This document shows positions 1 to 9,344 of a stretch of DNA of 64,000 bases, in pieces. This DNA comes from JACJYC01 sp964558465 (GTDB taxonomy: Bacteria; Bacteroidota; Bacteroidia; Chitinophagales; Saprospiraceae), in NCBI GenBank assembly GCA_964558465.1, contig CAZLEF010000019.1, forward strand, positions 35,626 through 99,625, given 5' to 3'. Positions within the stretch are counted from its first letter, which is position 1; the number at the start of each line of letters is the position of its first letter. Under the pieces are notes generated by a model. The model searched no databases. It was not told where the DNA came from and saw only the letters and a program-made list of their open reading frames with translations. The position numbers and the translations under genes were made by a program.

Positions 1-374
1 GGGTTTTCCGTCAGTTCATATTCCCCCTCGGCCAGCACCAATAAAAACAGCCAGGGGCGGAGCCGTTCGCCGGTCGTCGTTTCAGGGGTATAGTCCCACA
101 GGAAGGTATCCTGGTAAAATTCGATGAAAGGCAGGTAGTTGGCTTCGAAGTCGCCGGTATTCGGTTCCGGATGCACCCGGACGATATTTCGCGGGTCGAG
201 GCCGGTGATATCGCCCGGGCCAAGTATCTCCAGCGCATTGCTGATGGTTGCGCCACCCTCAATGGCAACCTCTACCCGTACTTTGCCGCGGATCGAACCG
301 GAAACGGGCGCTTCGAGAAATTTGCCCAGGCCCTGCCTTGTCCAGGAAACGAAGGAATATTTGGCTATGCTCAT
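1..374 (-). CDS. Partial protein, fourth gene of the DUF6603 operon (C-terminus beyond window)
   Basis: An open frame runs from an ATG at 374-372 to the left edge without a stop, giving about 124 residues (start MSIAKYSFVSWTRQGLG, visible end near RPWLFLLVLAEGEYELTEN). The ATG overlaps the TAA stop of the upstream 1143-residue gene by one base (TAATG), which argues for translational coupling and for this start. There is no signal peptide. The central segment, with residues like NYLPFIEFYQDTFLWDYTP followed by RLRPWL, resembles, from memory, proteins found next to DUF6603 genes in other bacteria, but I cannot name a family or a function. The overlap and shared strand make it part of the same transcription unit as the two hydrolase-like proteins upstream. 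The C-terminal part is not visible, so a catalytic domain may be missing from view. Confidence 0.7.
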   Translation of the reverse strand, partial: MSIAKYSFVSWTRQGLGKFLEAPVSGSIRGKVRVEVAIEGGATISNALEILGPGDITGLDPRNIVRVHPEPNTGDFEANYLPFIEFYQDTFLWDYTPETTTGERLRPWLFLLVLAEGEYELTEN

Positions 375-3300
375 TAGAGTAGGATTTCGAATTTGGGTAA
401 AATTTTGAGTTTGGTTTTTTGACCGGGCTCACCCCGGACGATCGCAGCGTAATGGTCCACCGCTTCGGCAAAAGAAGGCTTCAGTGCGTCGGGATCATAC
501 AGTTGCAGGTCCTCAATCCTGACCACACCGTAGTATTCTTCCAAAACGGTTATTTCAGCGGGGGCCAGCGGCGCGACCCTGGGCGAGAAAGAAAGCCCCG
601 ATTGCCCCGCTGCGCCGCCCCGGACCATAGCGATCAGTACGTCTTCGTCCTCGTCCATGGGGGCGCCGGATCCTGCGGTACCCGAAACGGGATCAAAAAT
701 GATGGTTTCGTACTGGATGTCTTTTGAGGCGAACCCCTTGCCGTCCAGGTTTTCCGGGTCGGCTACCAGCACCCCGCCATCAAATTTGACGAACGAGGGG
801 CTGGACAATTTCTGGGTTTCGCTCATTTTGCGGAAATGCGCGGGTACAAAGTCTTCCTTGACGTAGTTGAGCGCAGTCAGGGTTTTGGAGCCGATTTTCA
901 CGGAACCCAGTTTGTACTGACGGCCGTCGCTGACCTCCTGGGCGCCAAAGAGCTGGATGTCCAGGTTGAGCGGCAGCACTTTCTGGCTGATCCGAAGTTG
1001 CCCTGCAGGATGGAGAACCTTTTCACCCTCCGCCAGTTCCCTCAGTCTTACAACCTGCTGAACGCTCCGGGGCAGGATGCCTTCCCAGTTCCGAAGATCG
1101 CTCAGGGCGGCCTCCAGTTTGCCGGAAACGCTGACCGTCGCCAGGGTGGTGTTCTGGGATTGCCCCCAGGTTTTCTGCACCCGTACCTTGGCTTCTATGC
1201 CGCAGATTTTAATCTCAGCCTCGCCGTCCACCTTCCAGGGCGTCGGCCCTTCAAGTGAAATATTGACGGTGACACTGAGTTTTTCGTCTCCTTTCCATTT
1301 GACCGACATATATGCGGCGGCCAGCAGGTGCATGTAGAAGGGGTTGAACTGGAACAGGGCGTCGAAACTCAGGTAACCGTCGGCGGAGATATTTTTGGTA
1401 ATTTTTACGTACACCTCCGCCTTGGCGCCGAACTGGACGGTGTTGGAGGTGACGGCAAAATAACTCGTGAGGGTAAGTCTGGGGTTGTCGCCGCCCAGCA
1501 GGTTAAGGGTCAGCCGTTTCATGCCGGTCAATCCCGGCGGCGGCTGGAAACTGGGGTGAAAACCGCCCACGCTGAGCAGGAAATTGGCGTTGTTACCCCA
1601 GGTCAGGCGGAGGGCCATATCGCCGGCCAGGGTAAAGGTCAGCAGGCGCGAGTCGAAGAGGGAAGCGTCGAAGGAAAGTTGTTTTTTGCCAAAATCAATC
1701 ACGCCCAGGAAGTTGACCTGCAATTTGAGGATTTTTCCCTGTTCGTCGGGCAGGGTAGCCTTGATCACGCCCAGGATGACGAGCCGAACGGGGCTGGGTA
1801 CTTCGATGAGCAGGCCCATTTCTGCGGTAATGAGTGTAGGCGTTCCCCAGCCGATTTTAGCCATGATACCAAAGGTGTACCGGCCCTCTTCCACCGGAAA
1901 AATCGCCTGCAGGTCGGAGATGATCTCCAGGGCGTCCTCTACCGGATTGGCGGGGAACAACAGCCGGTCGTATGCGCCGGTTTTGACACCTTCGCGCAGC
2001 TTGTCCACCACCATCGTACGGTGGATGCCCACAATGCCGCCTACCCCGTTGAGGGTGAACCCGAAACCGAGTTGAATAGCCGGAAATTCGGCCGAGATAA
2101 AGATCAGGAAAGAGTACCCTTTGTTTCCGCTGGGCAGTTTGGTGGAAATCAGGCCGAAGGCGGCGAGCTGGATTTTTTCTTTAATGCTCAGGCCCGCGAC
2201 GCCGGCGTAGCGGCCTTCTTCCCGGTTGATGTAGAGATAACCCCCGCCCTTGACCGCGTCGAGATCGATATTGATGCCTACGCCGTTGGGTGGTTTGAAG
2301 CCGGCCTTGATATCAGCGAGGCTGAAACTGGTGCTGTCACCTTCCGGGAAAGTGAGCAGGTTGGACAGGCCGATATTTTCCACCAATCCGGTAATGGGGC
2401 CCAGCTTCAATTTGAATGTGCCGCCCAGATCGAGGCCAAGGCCTTTGTTTTCCGGCCGGAATCCCAGGGTGATTTTATTGATGTCGAGGGGGCCCAGCGT
2501 AAGATGAAGCGGAATTTCGATGCCCAGCGAGCCGCTGCCCTTGAAATAAAATCCTTTTTCGAGGGAATACCCCAGTTGCAGGTCGTACTCGATGTTGATG
2601 CCGCTTTCGGGGATGATCTTGTTGAGGAACCCGTCGCCGTCGCCTTTTTTGATTTCGAGGCGCAGTTTCTGGAGTTTCAGGTCCACACCAAAATCTTTTC
2701 GTGCGGTATTTTCTTTTTCAACGAAGGCTTTGATCACCAGGCCGGCCAGGGAAAGATGGGTAGAATCCGGGTTGCCGAACAGGTAGATTTTCTCGCCGGC
2801 CTGTTTGCGGGTGACGGTAAGGGTCAGTTTCAGGTTTGTCGTATCCCAGGAAGTGGACAAGTCGGCTGTCACGTTCAGTTTGGCCGGAGGGCGGATGCCC
2901 AGGCCAAAACCAGAACCGATATCGGTGTCGCCCACGAGTTCGAATTGCCAGTCGGGGTTGAGGTCGTCGGTGATGGAAACGCCGCCGAAAAAATAGGGGT
3001 AAACGAACAGGCCTTTTTTGTCGGCCCCCATAGCCGGAACAGGTGAAATATTGAGGTCCAGTTCCCGCCAGTTGTCGGGCCATACCCCGTCCTGATAAAG
3101 CGGCATACGGATCTCTTTTGTACCTGACGGGTTCTGGAGGTGCGCCTGAATGGTGGCGGTCTGTTCGTAAATCCCGCCGGGCAATCCAAGTGCCGTGACC
3201 AGCTTTTCGAACCGTTCCAGGAATTTATTATCCTTGAAATCCGAAGACCAGTCGTAAACTTCGTCAAATACTTCGATGGGCTTATAAAATATTTTGGGAA

Positions 3301-3805
3301 TGCGCGGCCACTGGATGGTTTTGATCGGTTTGCCGGCGTCGTCTTCGACGATCTCGGCCATACCCAGTAAGTGTTTGACGGCAAATACGGGTTTGTAATA
3401 TTCTTCCAGGTAGGTATAAATCAGGTAATCACCCAGGCGACGGGGGAGTTTTTTGAGCTGGTCAACCGTTGTCCCGCTGGTAGCGGTCTGTACAATAGCT
3501 TCGATGTCCGGGATCAGGTCATTGACCATTGTTACCACCACGCCGGCCTGAATACCGATGTCTTTCAGGATTTCCAGTTTCTCGTCGTTATCGGCGGCGT
3601 CCGGTAGTCTACCGATCTCGCCGAGCAGGTTGCCGACTTCGGTTACAATGTCAACAAAGTCGTTTGGATCAATCTGGCTGAGGTCCACCTCCCAGCCCAG
3701 TTCTGCCAGCAGTTCCTGGATATCCTCTTTGGTTTCCAGCAGCAGCAGGGGCGATAGCAGCTTGGCGAGCTCTACGGTGAGGATTTCTGTGAATGATTTT
3801 TTCAT
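374..3805 (-). CDS. DUF6603-type large beta-rich protein
   Basis: 1143 residues with no signal peptide. Residues 1-180 are helical and acidic. From about 280 to 900 the chain is a long series of alternating hydrophobic/polar strands with many Gly residues, including GFGFTLNGVGG, GDMALRLTWG and LSVGGFHPSFQPP, which I recall as typical of the DUF6603 family. The last 200 residues are a separate alpha/beta tail. Function is unknown; a long amphipathic beta sheet could be a groove, shell or scaffold, but that is inference. It begins 6 bp after the stop of the M23-domain gene, and its own stop overlaps the next start. The DNA is GC-rich like the neighbouring household genes. Start ATG at 3805. I am confident of coding and of the operon, moderately confident of the family. 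Confidence 0.75.
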   Translation of the reverse strand: MKKSFTEILTVELAKLLSPLLLLETKEDIQELLAELGWEVDLSQIDPNDFVDIVTEVGNLLGEIGRLPDAADNDEKLEILKDIGIQAGVVVTMVNDLIPDIEAIVQTATSGTTVDQLKKLPRRLGDYLIYTYLEEYYKPVFAVKHLLGMAEIVEDDAGKPIKTIQWPRIPKIFYKPIEVFDEVYDWSSDFKDNKFLERFEKLVTALGLPGGIYEQTATIQAHLQNPSGTKEIRMPLYQDGVWPDNWRELDLNISPVPAMGADKKGLFVYPYFFGGVSITDDLNPDWQFELVGDTDIGSGFGLGIRPPAKLNVTADLSTSWDTTNLKLTLTVTRKQAGEKIYLFGNPDSTHLSLAGLVIKAFVEKENTARKDFGVDLKLQKLRLEIKKGDGDGFLNKIIPESGINIEYDLQLGYSLEKGFYFKGSGSLGIEIPLHLTLGPLDINKITLGFRPENKGLGLDLGGTFKLKLGPITGLVENIGLSNLLTFPEGDSTSFSLADIKAGFKPPNGVGINIDLDAVKGGGYLYINREEGRYAGVAGLSIKEKIQLAAFGLISTKLPSGNKGYSFLIFISAEFPAIQLGFGFTLNGVGGIVGIHRTMVVDKLREGVKTGAYDRLLFPANPVEDALEIISDLQAIFPVEEGRYTFGIMAKIGWGTPTLITAEMGLLIEVPSPVRLVILGVIKATLPDEQGKILKLQVNFLGVIDFGKKQLSFDASLFDSRLLTFTLAGDMALRLTWGNNANFLLSVGGFHPSFQPPPGLTGMKRLTLNLLGGDNPRLTLTSYFAVTSNTVQFGAKAEVYVKITKNISADGYLSFDALFQFNPFYMHLLAAAYMSVKWKGDEKLSVTVNISLEGPTPWKVDGEAEIKICGIEAKVRVQKTWGQSQNTTLATVSVSGKLEAALSDLRNWEGILPRSVQQVVRLRELAEGEKVLHPAGQLRISQKVLPLNLDIQLFGAQEVSDGRQYKLGSVKIGSKTLTALNYVKEDFVPAHFRKMSETQKLSSPSFVKFDGGVLVADPENLDGKGFASKDIQYETIIFDPVSGTAGSGAPMDEDEDVLIAMVRGGAAGQSGLSFSPRVAPLAPAEITVLEEYYGVVRIEDLQLYDPDALKPSFAEAVDHYAAIVRGEPGQKTKLKILPKFEILL

Positions 3806-3811
3806 AAGCGT

Positions 3812-6800
3812 TTATTTATCTACCCGGTTCAGATTGGTCCGCGGATAGGGTGCGAATTGACTTTCATTGAGCTTGGCTTCGAATCCGGTATCCGTTTCGA
3901 AATTGGAGGCGTAATCATCATAATCGAGCAGGTCGGTTTCTTTTTTGAAATAGTAGATGGCCTTTCTCGTTTTTCCTATTGCGCCATTTTTGAGGAAATT
4001 TTTTAATTCCGGAATATTCAATTTGTAAACAGCGCCTTCCAGTTTGATAATATGTGGCGCTACCCATCCCGTTTTCCATACGTTATCGGAGGGTTGCTGG
4101 TATTTTATCTTAATGAGATCATCCGTGAGGGTGCCGTTTAAAAGCGTAACGGTTTTCCCTGTGGTCAGACCGCTGACGGCTTCATTTTCCGGGTTGATTG
4201 TTCCCCAGTCTCCATTGATAGGGCCGGGATCCTTGAAACCGCTGGCCGCTTTGTCGTCGAACAGGTATTTGAGCTGGGCCTGAAGGCGGAATGGCTTTTT
4301 GCTTGTATCGGCCATGTAGGGGCAGTGGAGGTTGCGGGCGGCCCAGCAATGTTTTGAAATGTAATTTAAATTATTCGTATTTGTTCGAACGGCACATCTG
4401 GCAGCATTCCAATTTGAATTTGTGGGCCAGTGACAATCGCATGGAAATAACCTGTGACTATCATTTGTTAAAAACAGGTTTTTAATATCGTCAATATTAT
4501 GTTCAATACCTAACGCTCCGGCTAACCTGCGGGCATCAGAAACCCGGATTCCCCATGAATTTTGGGATACCTCAAAATGCAAATGGGTTGGACCATCCGA
4601 AAATTTATCCGCATCGTTCACCGGACCATTTATATCAAAAGTACGACCCGCTCTGCCGATAAAATGACCGCACAACACCCTGTTGGGAAGAACTCCTGTT
4701 TCGGCATAGGAATTTTCTGAAAGATGGGCAATTCGAATAATATAATCATCCGCAACCTTTAGCAGTAATCCATAACCATAATCACTAAAAGGGGAAACGG
4801 AATTGCCGGTTAGAAGTTTATCGGTTATTTCTCCACCCATTGGAGCAAAAACCGGAGTAATATGTTCTACCGCATAATAATCAATTCCTTGATGTGGCTT
4901 ATTTGAACTGGCAGAGTAAATCCTGGGTGCGGTACCGGCGGCGTAATCTGTTATTTTGGTATATTCATTTGCATCTCCAGTGATATCATTTGTTCCTTTC
5001 ATCACCATTATGCCATAATCTCTGCCTGCTCCTTTTTGAACTAAATTATTTTGATCGCTACCTCCGCCTGCATTGTACCTCGTGCAAATAGCCGGCAAAA
5101 ATTTTTCAGATGGATCAATCTCCGCTCTTAAATAAAGAGATAACCCAGATGAAGGATGGATCATCCCCTTGATCCAATGGGATGGTAATTCCTGCCACAC
5201 CGGCTGGCACCACTGCATTCCAAACAGCACAAAATGAAAGGGATAGGCGACAGGATCAAAATAGTGGGAAAGAATATTGGTTTGAATGGCGTTCCCCGTT
5301 GTCAGCGTTTTTACATCCAGTATTTCGTTTACCCTGAGGTTGCGGGAAGTCGTATTCAACGGATTTTCCACGTGCCACCCGAAATGTTCAGCGTCGGGAT
5401 TCCCCGAATTCCATCCGGCTTCCTGGTTGCCGACCCACCTTACGTGGAATCCGGTTTCGGTTTCCGTATTGGGGTTGGTTACCGACCGGATCAGTTGGGA
5501 GGTCTGTTGCTGGTGTTTCCGCTTTTCAGCCGTTACCGGAAATTCCCAGAAACCAACCTCGATCTTCACGGTTCTGTTGTAAAAAAGGTTCAGCGGAATG
5601 CGGACGTTTAATACCCCGTTTTCATCGGTTTCCCTGTGGTTGAGGTATTCATCGACGATCAGTTGCAGATGTTTTTGGGGCAAATTGCCGTTTTCCCTTT
5701 CCAACAGATCAAATGAACCGTCAAGAATGCGGCTGTTCCAGTACCTTTCATACTGCCGGATGGAATTGGGCCCGATATTTCCATCCGGAGTACCGACGTA
5801 AAAACCCAGTTCATTCAGGGCGATCTGCGCTCTTTTTTGGAGGGTAAAAGAGGTGTTGTATCCCGGCTCATAGGTAAAAGTATGTTCTGCATTTAATACG
5901 GTTCCTGCCTGGTCGAAATTGATCCGGTTTTCTCCCAACCTGTGCCCGGAGGCATCGATGATCAGCCGTTTCACCCGGGCATTTTTAATCGGGCGACCGG
6001 AGCGGACATCGAGCGCTTTGATACGGACAGTTTCATATTGCACTGCAGAAGGCTGGGCTTCCAGTATCTTCTGCATGTATGCCGAATAGGCGACGGAATG
6101 GGCTTTTAGCCCTAAACCATGAAATTTGAAGGCGCCGGCGCCTTTTGGCCCTTTGAGCATTTCGGTGACAATTGTCTTGATGCAGGCCTTGTTGCTTTTG
6201 AGTTCATCCTTTGTCAGTCCGGCCCAATCAGCATGGGTCTTCTTCAATTGGTTCAGCAAAAAAGCGCATAACCGGATATTGGATTTGGGGAACCGCAACT
6301 GGTTGTAGATGTCAGCGCGTTGGTCGGCAGTTAAAACGGCAAAAGCGTCAAAAACCTGTTTTTCGGTCACTGTGCTTCCGTCTAAGATCCGGTACGTTGT
6401 ATAAGTGTTGTAAAGCGGGCCGGTTGCGTCAATATTATTAATGTCCGGGTTGGCCGCTGTGGGCAGAAACATCGATAAAATATGTGGGCTCATTGGGCAA
6501 ACCCCAAAAGAAGGAGGAGCGCTTTCAAAAAATTCGTAAGTTGAATTGTTGTTAATGGACTTTGCCAACCGTTCGTCCCCCAATAACGTGGAAGGCAGTT
6601 TCCATTTGCTTTTTTTATGGTCCTGAAGCAGGATATTCAAATAAGCCACCGCCCCGGTTAAATTGGCCGGGATGCTCAATTCCTTCCCAAAGGCTGAATC
6701 AGCCTGTAACAAATACGGTTTTATCCGGTTGGCCACCTCCCGGCTGATGGATGGCTTGCCTGCATGGGCTGAAGGAATGGGATTTGTTAATACATCCGTC

Positions 6801-7237
6801 AGATAATCTTCCAAATTCTGGGCAAGGCCCTGGATGTTTTGAATGAAGGTGACCGCTGTGTTGGAAATGGATGGGATTTTAAGACTGACTTCTACCCTGG
6901 TTGCCTGTAAGACAATATTCGGGTCTGAAAAATTTTTGGCGTCAACCTCAATAATCGGAGAACCGGCTGAAGCCTGTAATACGAGATCCCCGTTGTTTTT
7001 TTTGAATTTTATTGTCCATTCATAGGTGATATTTCCGGTCACCTTCATTCCGTCCACAAATGCCACATACCGGTTCCAGAAAGGCAGTTCGATCCCGGCC
7101 TGGATTGGCGAACTCCAGTATGCCACAATGATAAATTCCTGGTTGGGCCCGCCCGGGTCGGAAGCTTCGCCCAGCTTTTCGGCATTCGCTTTGGTAAACC
7201 CGCCTGGTATCCTGCTTTCTGTTTTTCGGATTGACAT
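3812..7237 (-). CDS. M23 metallopeptidase / peptidoglycan-binding multidomain protein
   Basis: 1141 residues, no signal peptide. Visible order: an N-terminal beta module (about 25-120) shared with the product of 7257-9050; a helical region with a low-similarity middle; a carboxypeptidase-regulatory-like strand region near 400-460; a peptidoglycan-binding type 1-like segment at about 465-500 (LQKRAQIALNELGFYVG, then PDGNIGP); a LytM/M23 domain at about 775-895 with all metal ligands (H782 and D786 in HQGID, H838 in AHLS, H885-L-H887 in THLHFEV); and an SH3-like stretch at about 1010-1065. M23 enzymes cut peptide cross-links of peptidoglycan using zinc. The missing signal peptide is odd for a wall hydrolase and suggests delivery by another route, or action inside lysing or target cells. 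It sits 19 bp after the amidase-like gene and 6 bp before the DUF6603 gene. Confidence 0.8.
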   Translation of the reverse strand: MSIRKTESRIPGGFTKANAEKLGEASDPGGPNQEFIIVAYWSSPIQAGIELPFWNRYVAFVDGMKVTGNITYEWTIKFKKNNGDLVLQASAGSPIIEVDAKNFSDPNIVLQATRVEVSLKIPSISNTAVTFIQNIQGLAQNLEDYLTDVLTNPIPSAHAGKPSISREVANRIKPYLLQADSAFGKELSIPANLTGAVAYLNILLQDHKKSKWKLPSTLLGDERLAKSINNNSTYEFFESAPPSFGVCPMSPHILSMFLPTAANPDINNIDATGPLYNTYTTYRILDGSTVTEKQVFDAFAVLTADQRADIYNQLRFPKSNIRLCAFLLNQLKKTHADWAGLTKDELKSNKACIKTIVTEMLKGPKGAGAFKFHGLGLKAHSVAYSAYMQKILEAQPSAVQYETVRIKALDVRSGRPIKNARVKRLIIDASGHRLGENRINFDQAGTVLNAEHTFTYEPGYNTSFTLQKRAQIALNELGFYVGTPDGNIGPNSIRQYERYWNSRILDGSFDLLERENGNLPQKHLQLIVDEYLNHRETDENGVLNVRIPLNLFYNRTVKIEVGFWEFPVTAEKRKHQQQTSQLIRSVTNPNTETETGFHVRWVGNQEAGWNSGNPDAEHFGWHVENPLNTTSRNLRVNEILDVKTLTTGNAIQTNILSHYFDPVAYPFHFVLFGMQWCQPVWQELPSHWIKGMIHPSSGLSLYLRAEIDPSEKFLPAICTRYNAGGGSDQNNLVQKGAGRDYGIMVMKGTNDITGDANEYTKITDYAAGTAPRIYSASSNKPHQGIDYYAVEHITPVFAPMGGEITDKLLTGNSVSPFSDYGYGLLLKVADDYIIRIAHLSENSYAETGVLPNRVLCGHFIGRAGRTFDINGPVNDADKFSDGPTHLHFEVSQNSWGIRVSDARRLAGALGIEHNIDDIKNLFLTNDSHRLFPCDCHWPTNSNWNAARCAVRTNTNNLNYISKHCWAARNLHCPYMADTSKKPFRLQAQLKYLFDDKAASGFKDPGPINGDWGTINPENEAVSGLTTGKTVTLLNGTLTDDLIKIKYQQPSDNVWKTGWVAPHIIKLEGAVYKLNIPELKNFLKNGAIGKTRKAIYYFKKETDLLDYDDYASNFETDTGFEAKLNESQFAPYPRTNLNRVDK

Positions 7238-7256
7238 AAAAACTGATTATGAAATT

Positions 7257-9050
7257 TTATTCATGAGGGTTTCCAGTTAAAATAGGTGGCCAACTATTCG
7301 TATCGGTCGCCCAGGGAATTTTGTAAGTTGGATGTCCCCAATACCTGTCATGATCAAATTTGGTGACTTGACTGACGGGAACGCCTTTTAATTCAAGGAT
7401 TTCATAAAAATGATTATAATCGAAGTCGGTTGGATCTTTATGTCCTCCATCCAGACCCCTGTCAACTTCAATATGTGGAACAATAATTGGCCAGCAGTTT
7501 TCAATAGTACTTGCCAGGATATATAAATCAGCTAATTTTTGATATTGCTCCTCCGCTGGAGTCGAAGGGTCTCCGTAATTTAATTCAACATGAAACATCC
7601 GACCCTTCAGATTCTGTTGACTTTCTATTTTTGTTGCCCAAACGTTTTTTTCATTAAACGGCCATACTTCGATAGTACTGCCATCGTTCATGACATATAT
7701 ATGTGCCTTGCTTCTTTTACGGTTATTTGAACTTATTCCTGTTTCGATTTCAATTGAAGATTGCAACATTGATCCCCCGGTACAATGGATTACAAAATGG
7801 CTCCGGGTATTGGGGTCTATTGGACAGACCTGGTATTGCGAGATGATTTTAGTCAGATAGGATGACCAATCATGCCTCAAAGGATAAATGCTATCTCTCC
7901 AAAAGGATTCAGTAAGTAAGGAAGTGTTGACAAATAGTTGCGGGCCGTTAAAGTACTCGGTATAAATATTTAACAGCAGGGGAGGGTGCAATTTTAAATC
8001 GTGTTGTCCTAAAACACGCCAACTATTTAAAAGTGTAGTGTTGGAGCTGCCTTCTTTAAGGGTGTTGTAAATAAAGGTATTTGTGGAAGGATCACAATCT
8101 TCCTTGAAATGTTCGAATAACATTTTAAAAACCTCTGTAGAATATTTTACCGCGCTTTTGGGGAAAATAGCTAAAAGATATAAATCAATAAATTTTGATT
8201 CATCATTAGCAAAGCCTTGATGTAATAATAATTTTAGATTTTTTCCCCTTTGAAAATTATTGTTTTGATTAAAATACATCCATAAAATGGATAGTTTAAT
8301 TGAAGCAACGCCAATTTCCCCCGATTTTAAATTTGTATAGACGCCTTGGTTATTTATTTCTTTAGAATATTCTGGATTTGAGAAAAGAGAACTGTTGATT
8401 TTTTTAAAAAATATTTTAAATTCTTGATTTTCTATTTCCGCTAAAATTTTTTTATAAATAATGGCTGAAGAAAGATTGATATATCCAATCCGGATACTAC
8501 CAATGTCTCTAATATAATCCCTCAAATGGTTCGCAATAAAATAGGTACACGTTGGGTTCCCCAAAGCGGCATGGTTCTCATCGGTATCCGCCAGGGCAAG
8601 GATATCCGCCGCTATGGGCGCCAGCCGGTGGACCAGACTGAGATTGTACGATTGCCCGCTTATATTCGCCTGGCAAGTAACCGTCACCTCGTACCCGTCC
8701 ATGTTCGGGTCGTCGGCAATCAGCAGAAAAGCGTATTCCTGTGAAAAGTTATTGATCGCTGAAAGTTCATATTGAGCCGTGACGTCCGTACCGGCCGGGT
8801 CGCGCACCACCACCCCCCAACCGAAGGTATTGCCGGTTGAAGCCATATCGCCGCCGGCAACAAACAGTACATACTTGTTTGTAATGAAATTGAGTTCCGG
8901 ACCAATCCGCAACTCCCCCGGAAAATAACTGACCAGGGTGAGGGTTTCCCCCTTATTTCCGTTAAGAACGGCATAATGGTCCGACAGATCATCCAGCAAC
9001 GACATGCCGTCGGGTTGGGGAATCCTGGAATATAATTTTGTCAGTCTCAT
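7257..9050 (-). CDS. Protein with shared N-terminal module and amidase-2-like C-terminus
   Basis: 597 residues, first gene of the operon. The N-terminus (about 25-130) aligns by eye with the N-terminus of the next protein: both have SRIP near the start, then a VSY/VAY strand, G-x-EL-x-F, KYV/RYV-x-FV-x-G and an NFS segment. The C-terminus (about 410-560) looks like an N-acetylmuramoyl-L-alanine amidase (amidase_2/PGRP fold): HFVIHCTGGS with H422, KAHIYVMNDGSTIEVWP as the central strands, and GGHKDP with H537 near the end. Such enzymes split the lactyl-amide bond between MurNAc and the stem peptide. The middle (about 176-400) is Lys/Asn/Ile-rich and unrecognised. DNA for residues 1-176 is GC-rich and the rest strikingly AT-rich, suggesting a domain swap. 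No signal peptide. Start ATG at 9050. Confidence 0.75.
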   Translation of the reverse strand: MRLTKLYSRIPQPDGMSLLDDLSDHYAVLNGNKGETLTLVSYFPGELRIGPELNFITNKYVLFVAGGDMASTGNTFGWGVVVRDPAGTDVTAQYELSAINNFSQEYAFLLIADDPNMDGYEVTVTCQANISGQSYNLSLVHRLAPIAADILALADTDENHAALGNPTCTYFIANHLRDYIRDIGSIRIGYINLSSAIIYKKILAEIENQEFKIFFKKINSSLFSNPEYSKEINNQGVYTNLKSGEIGVASIKLSILWMYFNQNNNFQRGKNLKLLLHQGFANDESKFIDLYLLAIFPKSAVKYSTEVFKMLFEHFKEDCDPSTNTFIYNTLKEGSSNTTLLNSWRVLGQHDLKLHPPLLLNIYTEYFNGPQLFVNTSLLTESFWRDSIYPLRHDWSSYLTKIISQYQVCPIDPNTRSHFVIHCTGGSMLQSSIEIETGISSNNRKRSKAHIYVMNDGSTIEVWPFNEKNVWATKIESQQNLKGRMFHVELNYGDPSTPAEEQYQKLADLYILASTIENCWPIIVPHIEVDRGLDGGHKDPTDFDYNHFYEILELKGVPVSQVTKFDHDRYWGHPTYKIPWATDTNSWPPILTGNPHE

Positions 9051-9344
9051 AGTATCTGGGTTTCAACTATATACATACCTTTCCCTCATCGCCTCGTGTA
9101 CGGGCAATGGAATAACCTGGCTAATCGCGTACTACAACTGATTGCACCGGCATGATATGCCGCCAAAGGAAAGACTTATCGGATGGAACAAATAGCAGAA
9201 TAAAAGTTGCCGTCTGGCCTTCGGGGCAAAGTTATTTATCAGGAGATACGTATACCCCGGTAGAATGTTACCCGTTTTATGAAAAAAAAATAAAAAAATT
9301 TTGAATACTTGTCAATTTTGGCTCGCCAGGCTGGTTTCAACAAC
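9051..9344 (-). promoter_or_regulatory. Gene-free leader region of the DUF6603 operon
   Basis: No gene is visible in this stretch. It must contain the promoter of the minus-strand operon starting at 9050. One TAnnTTTG match (TAACTTTG) lies on the minus strand at 9234-9227, but no TTG at the expected spacing was found, so the site is only a candidate. An A-run near 9283-9298 precedes the repeat region to its right. Confidence 0.3.

Noticed and set aside
11..268. 85-codon minus-strand frame at the left edge
   Set aside because: Wrong frame; the coupled frame beginning at 374 explains this region.
1328..3046. 572-codon plus-strand frame opposite the DUF6603 gene
   Set aside because: Gly/Asp/Gln-rich with no domain; mirrors the codon structure of the minus-strand gene, which has family resemblance and operon context.
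1..9050. Prophage origin for the amidase/M23 operon
   Set aside because: No terminase, capsid, tail, holin or integrase genes and no attachment repeats; wall-hydrolase domains alone do not make a prophage.
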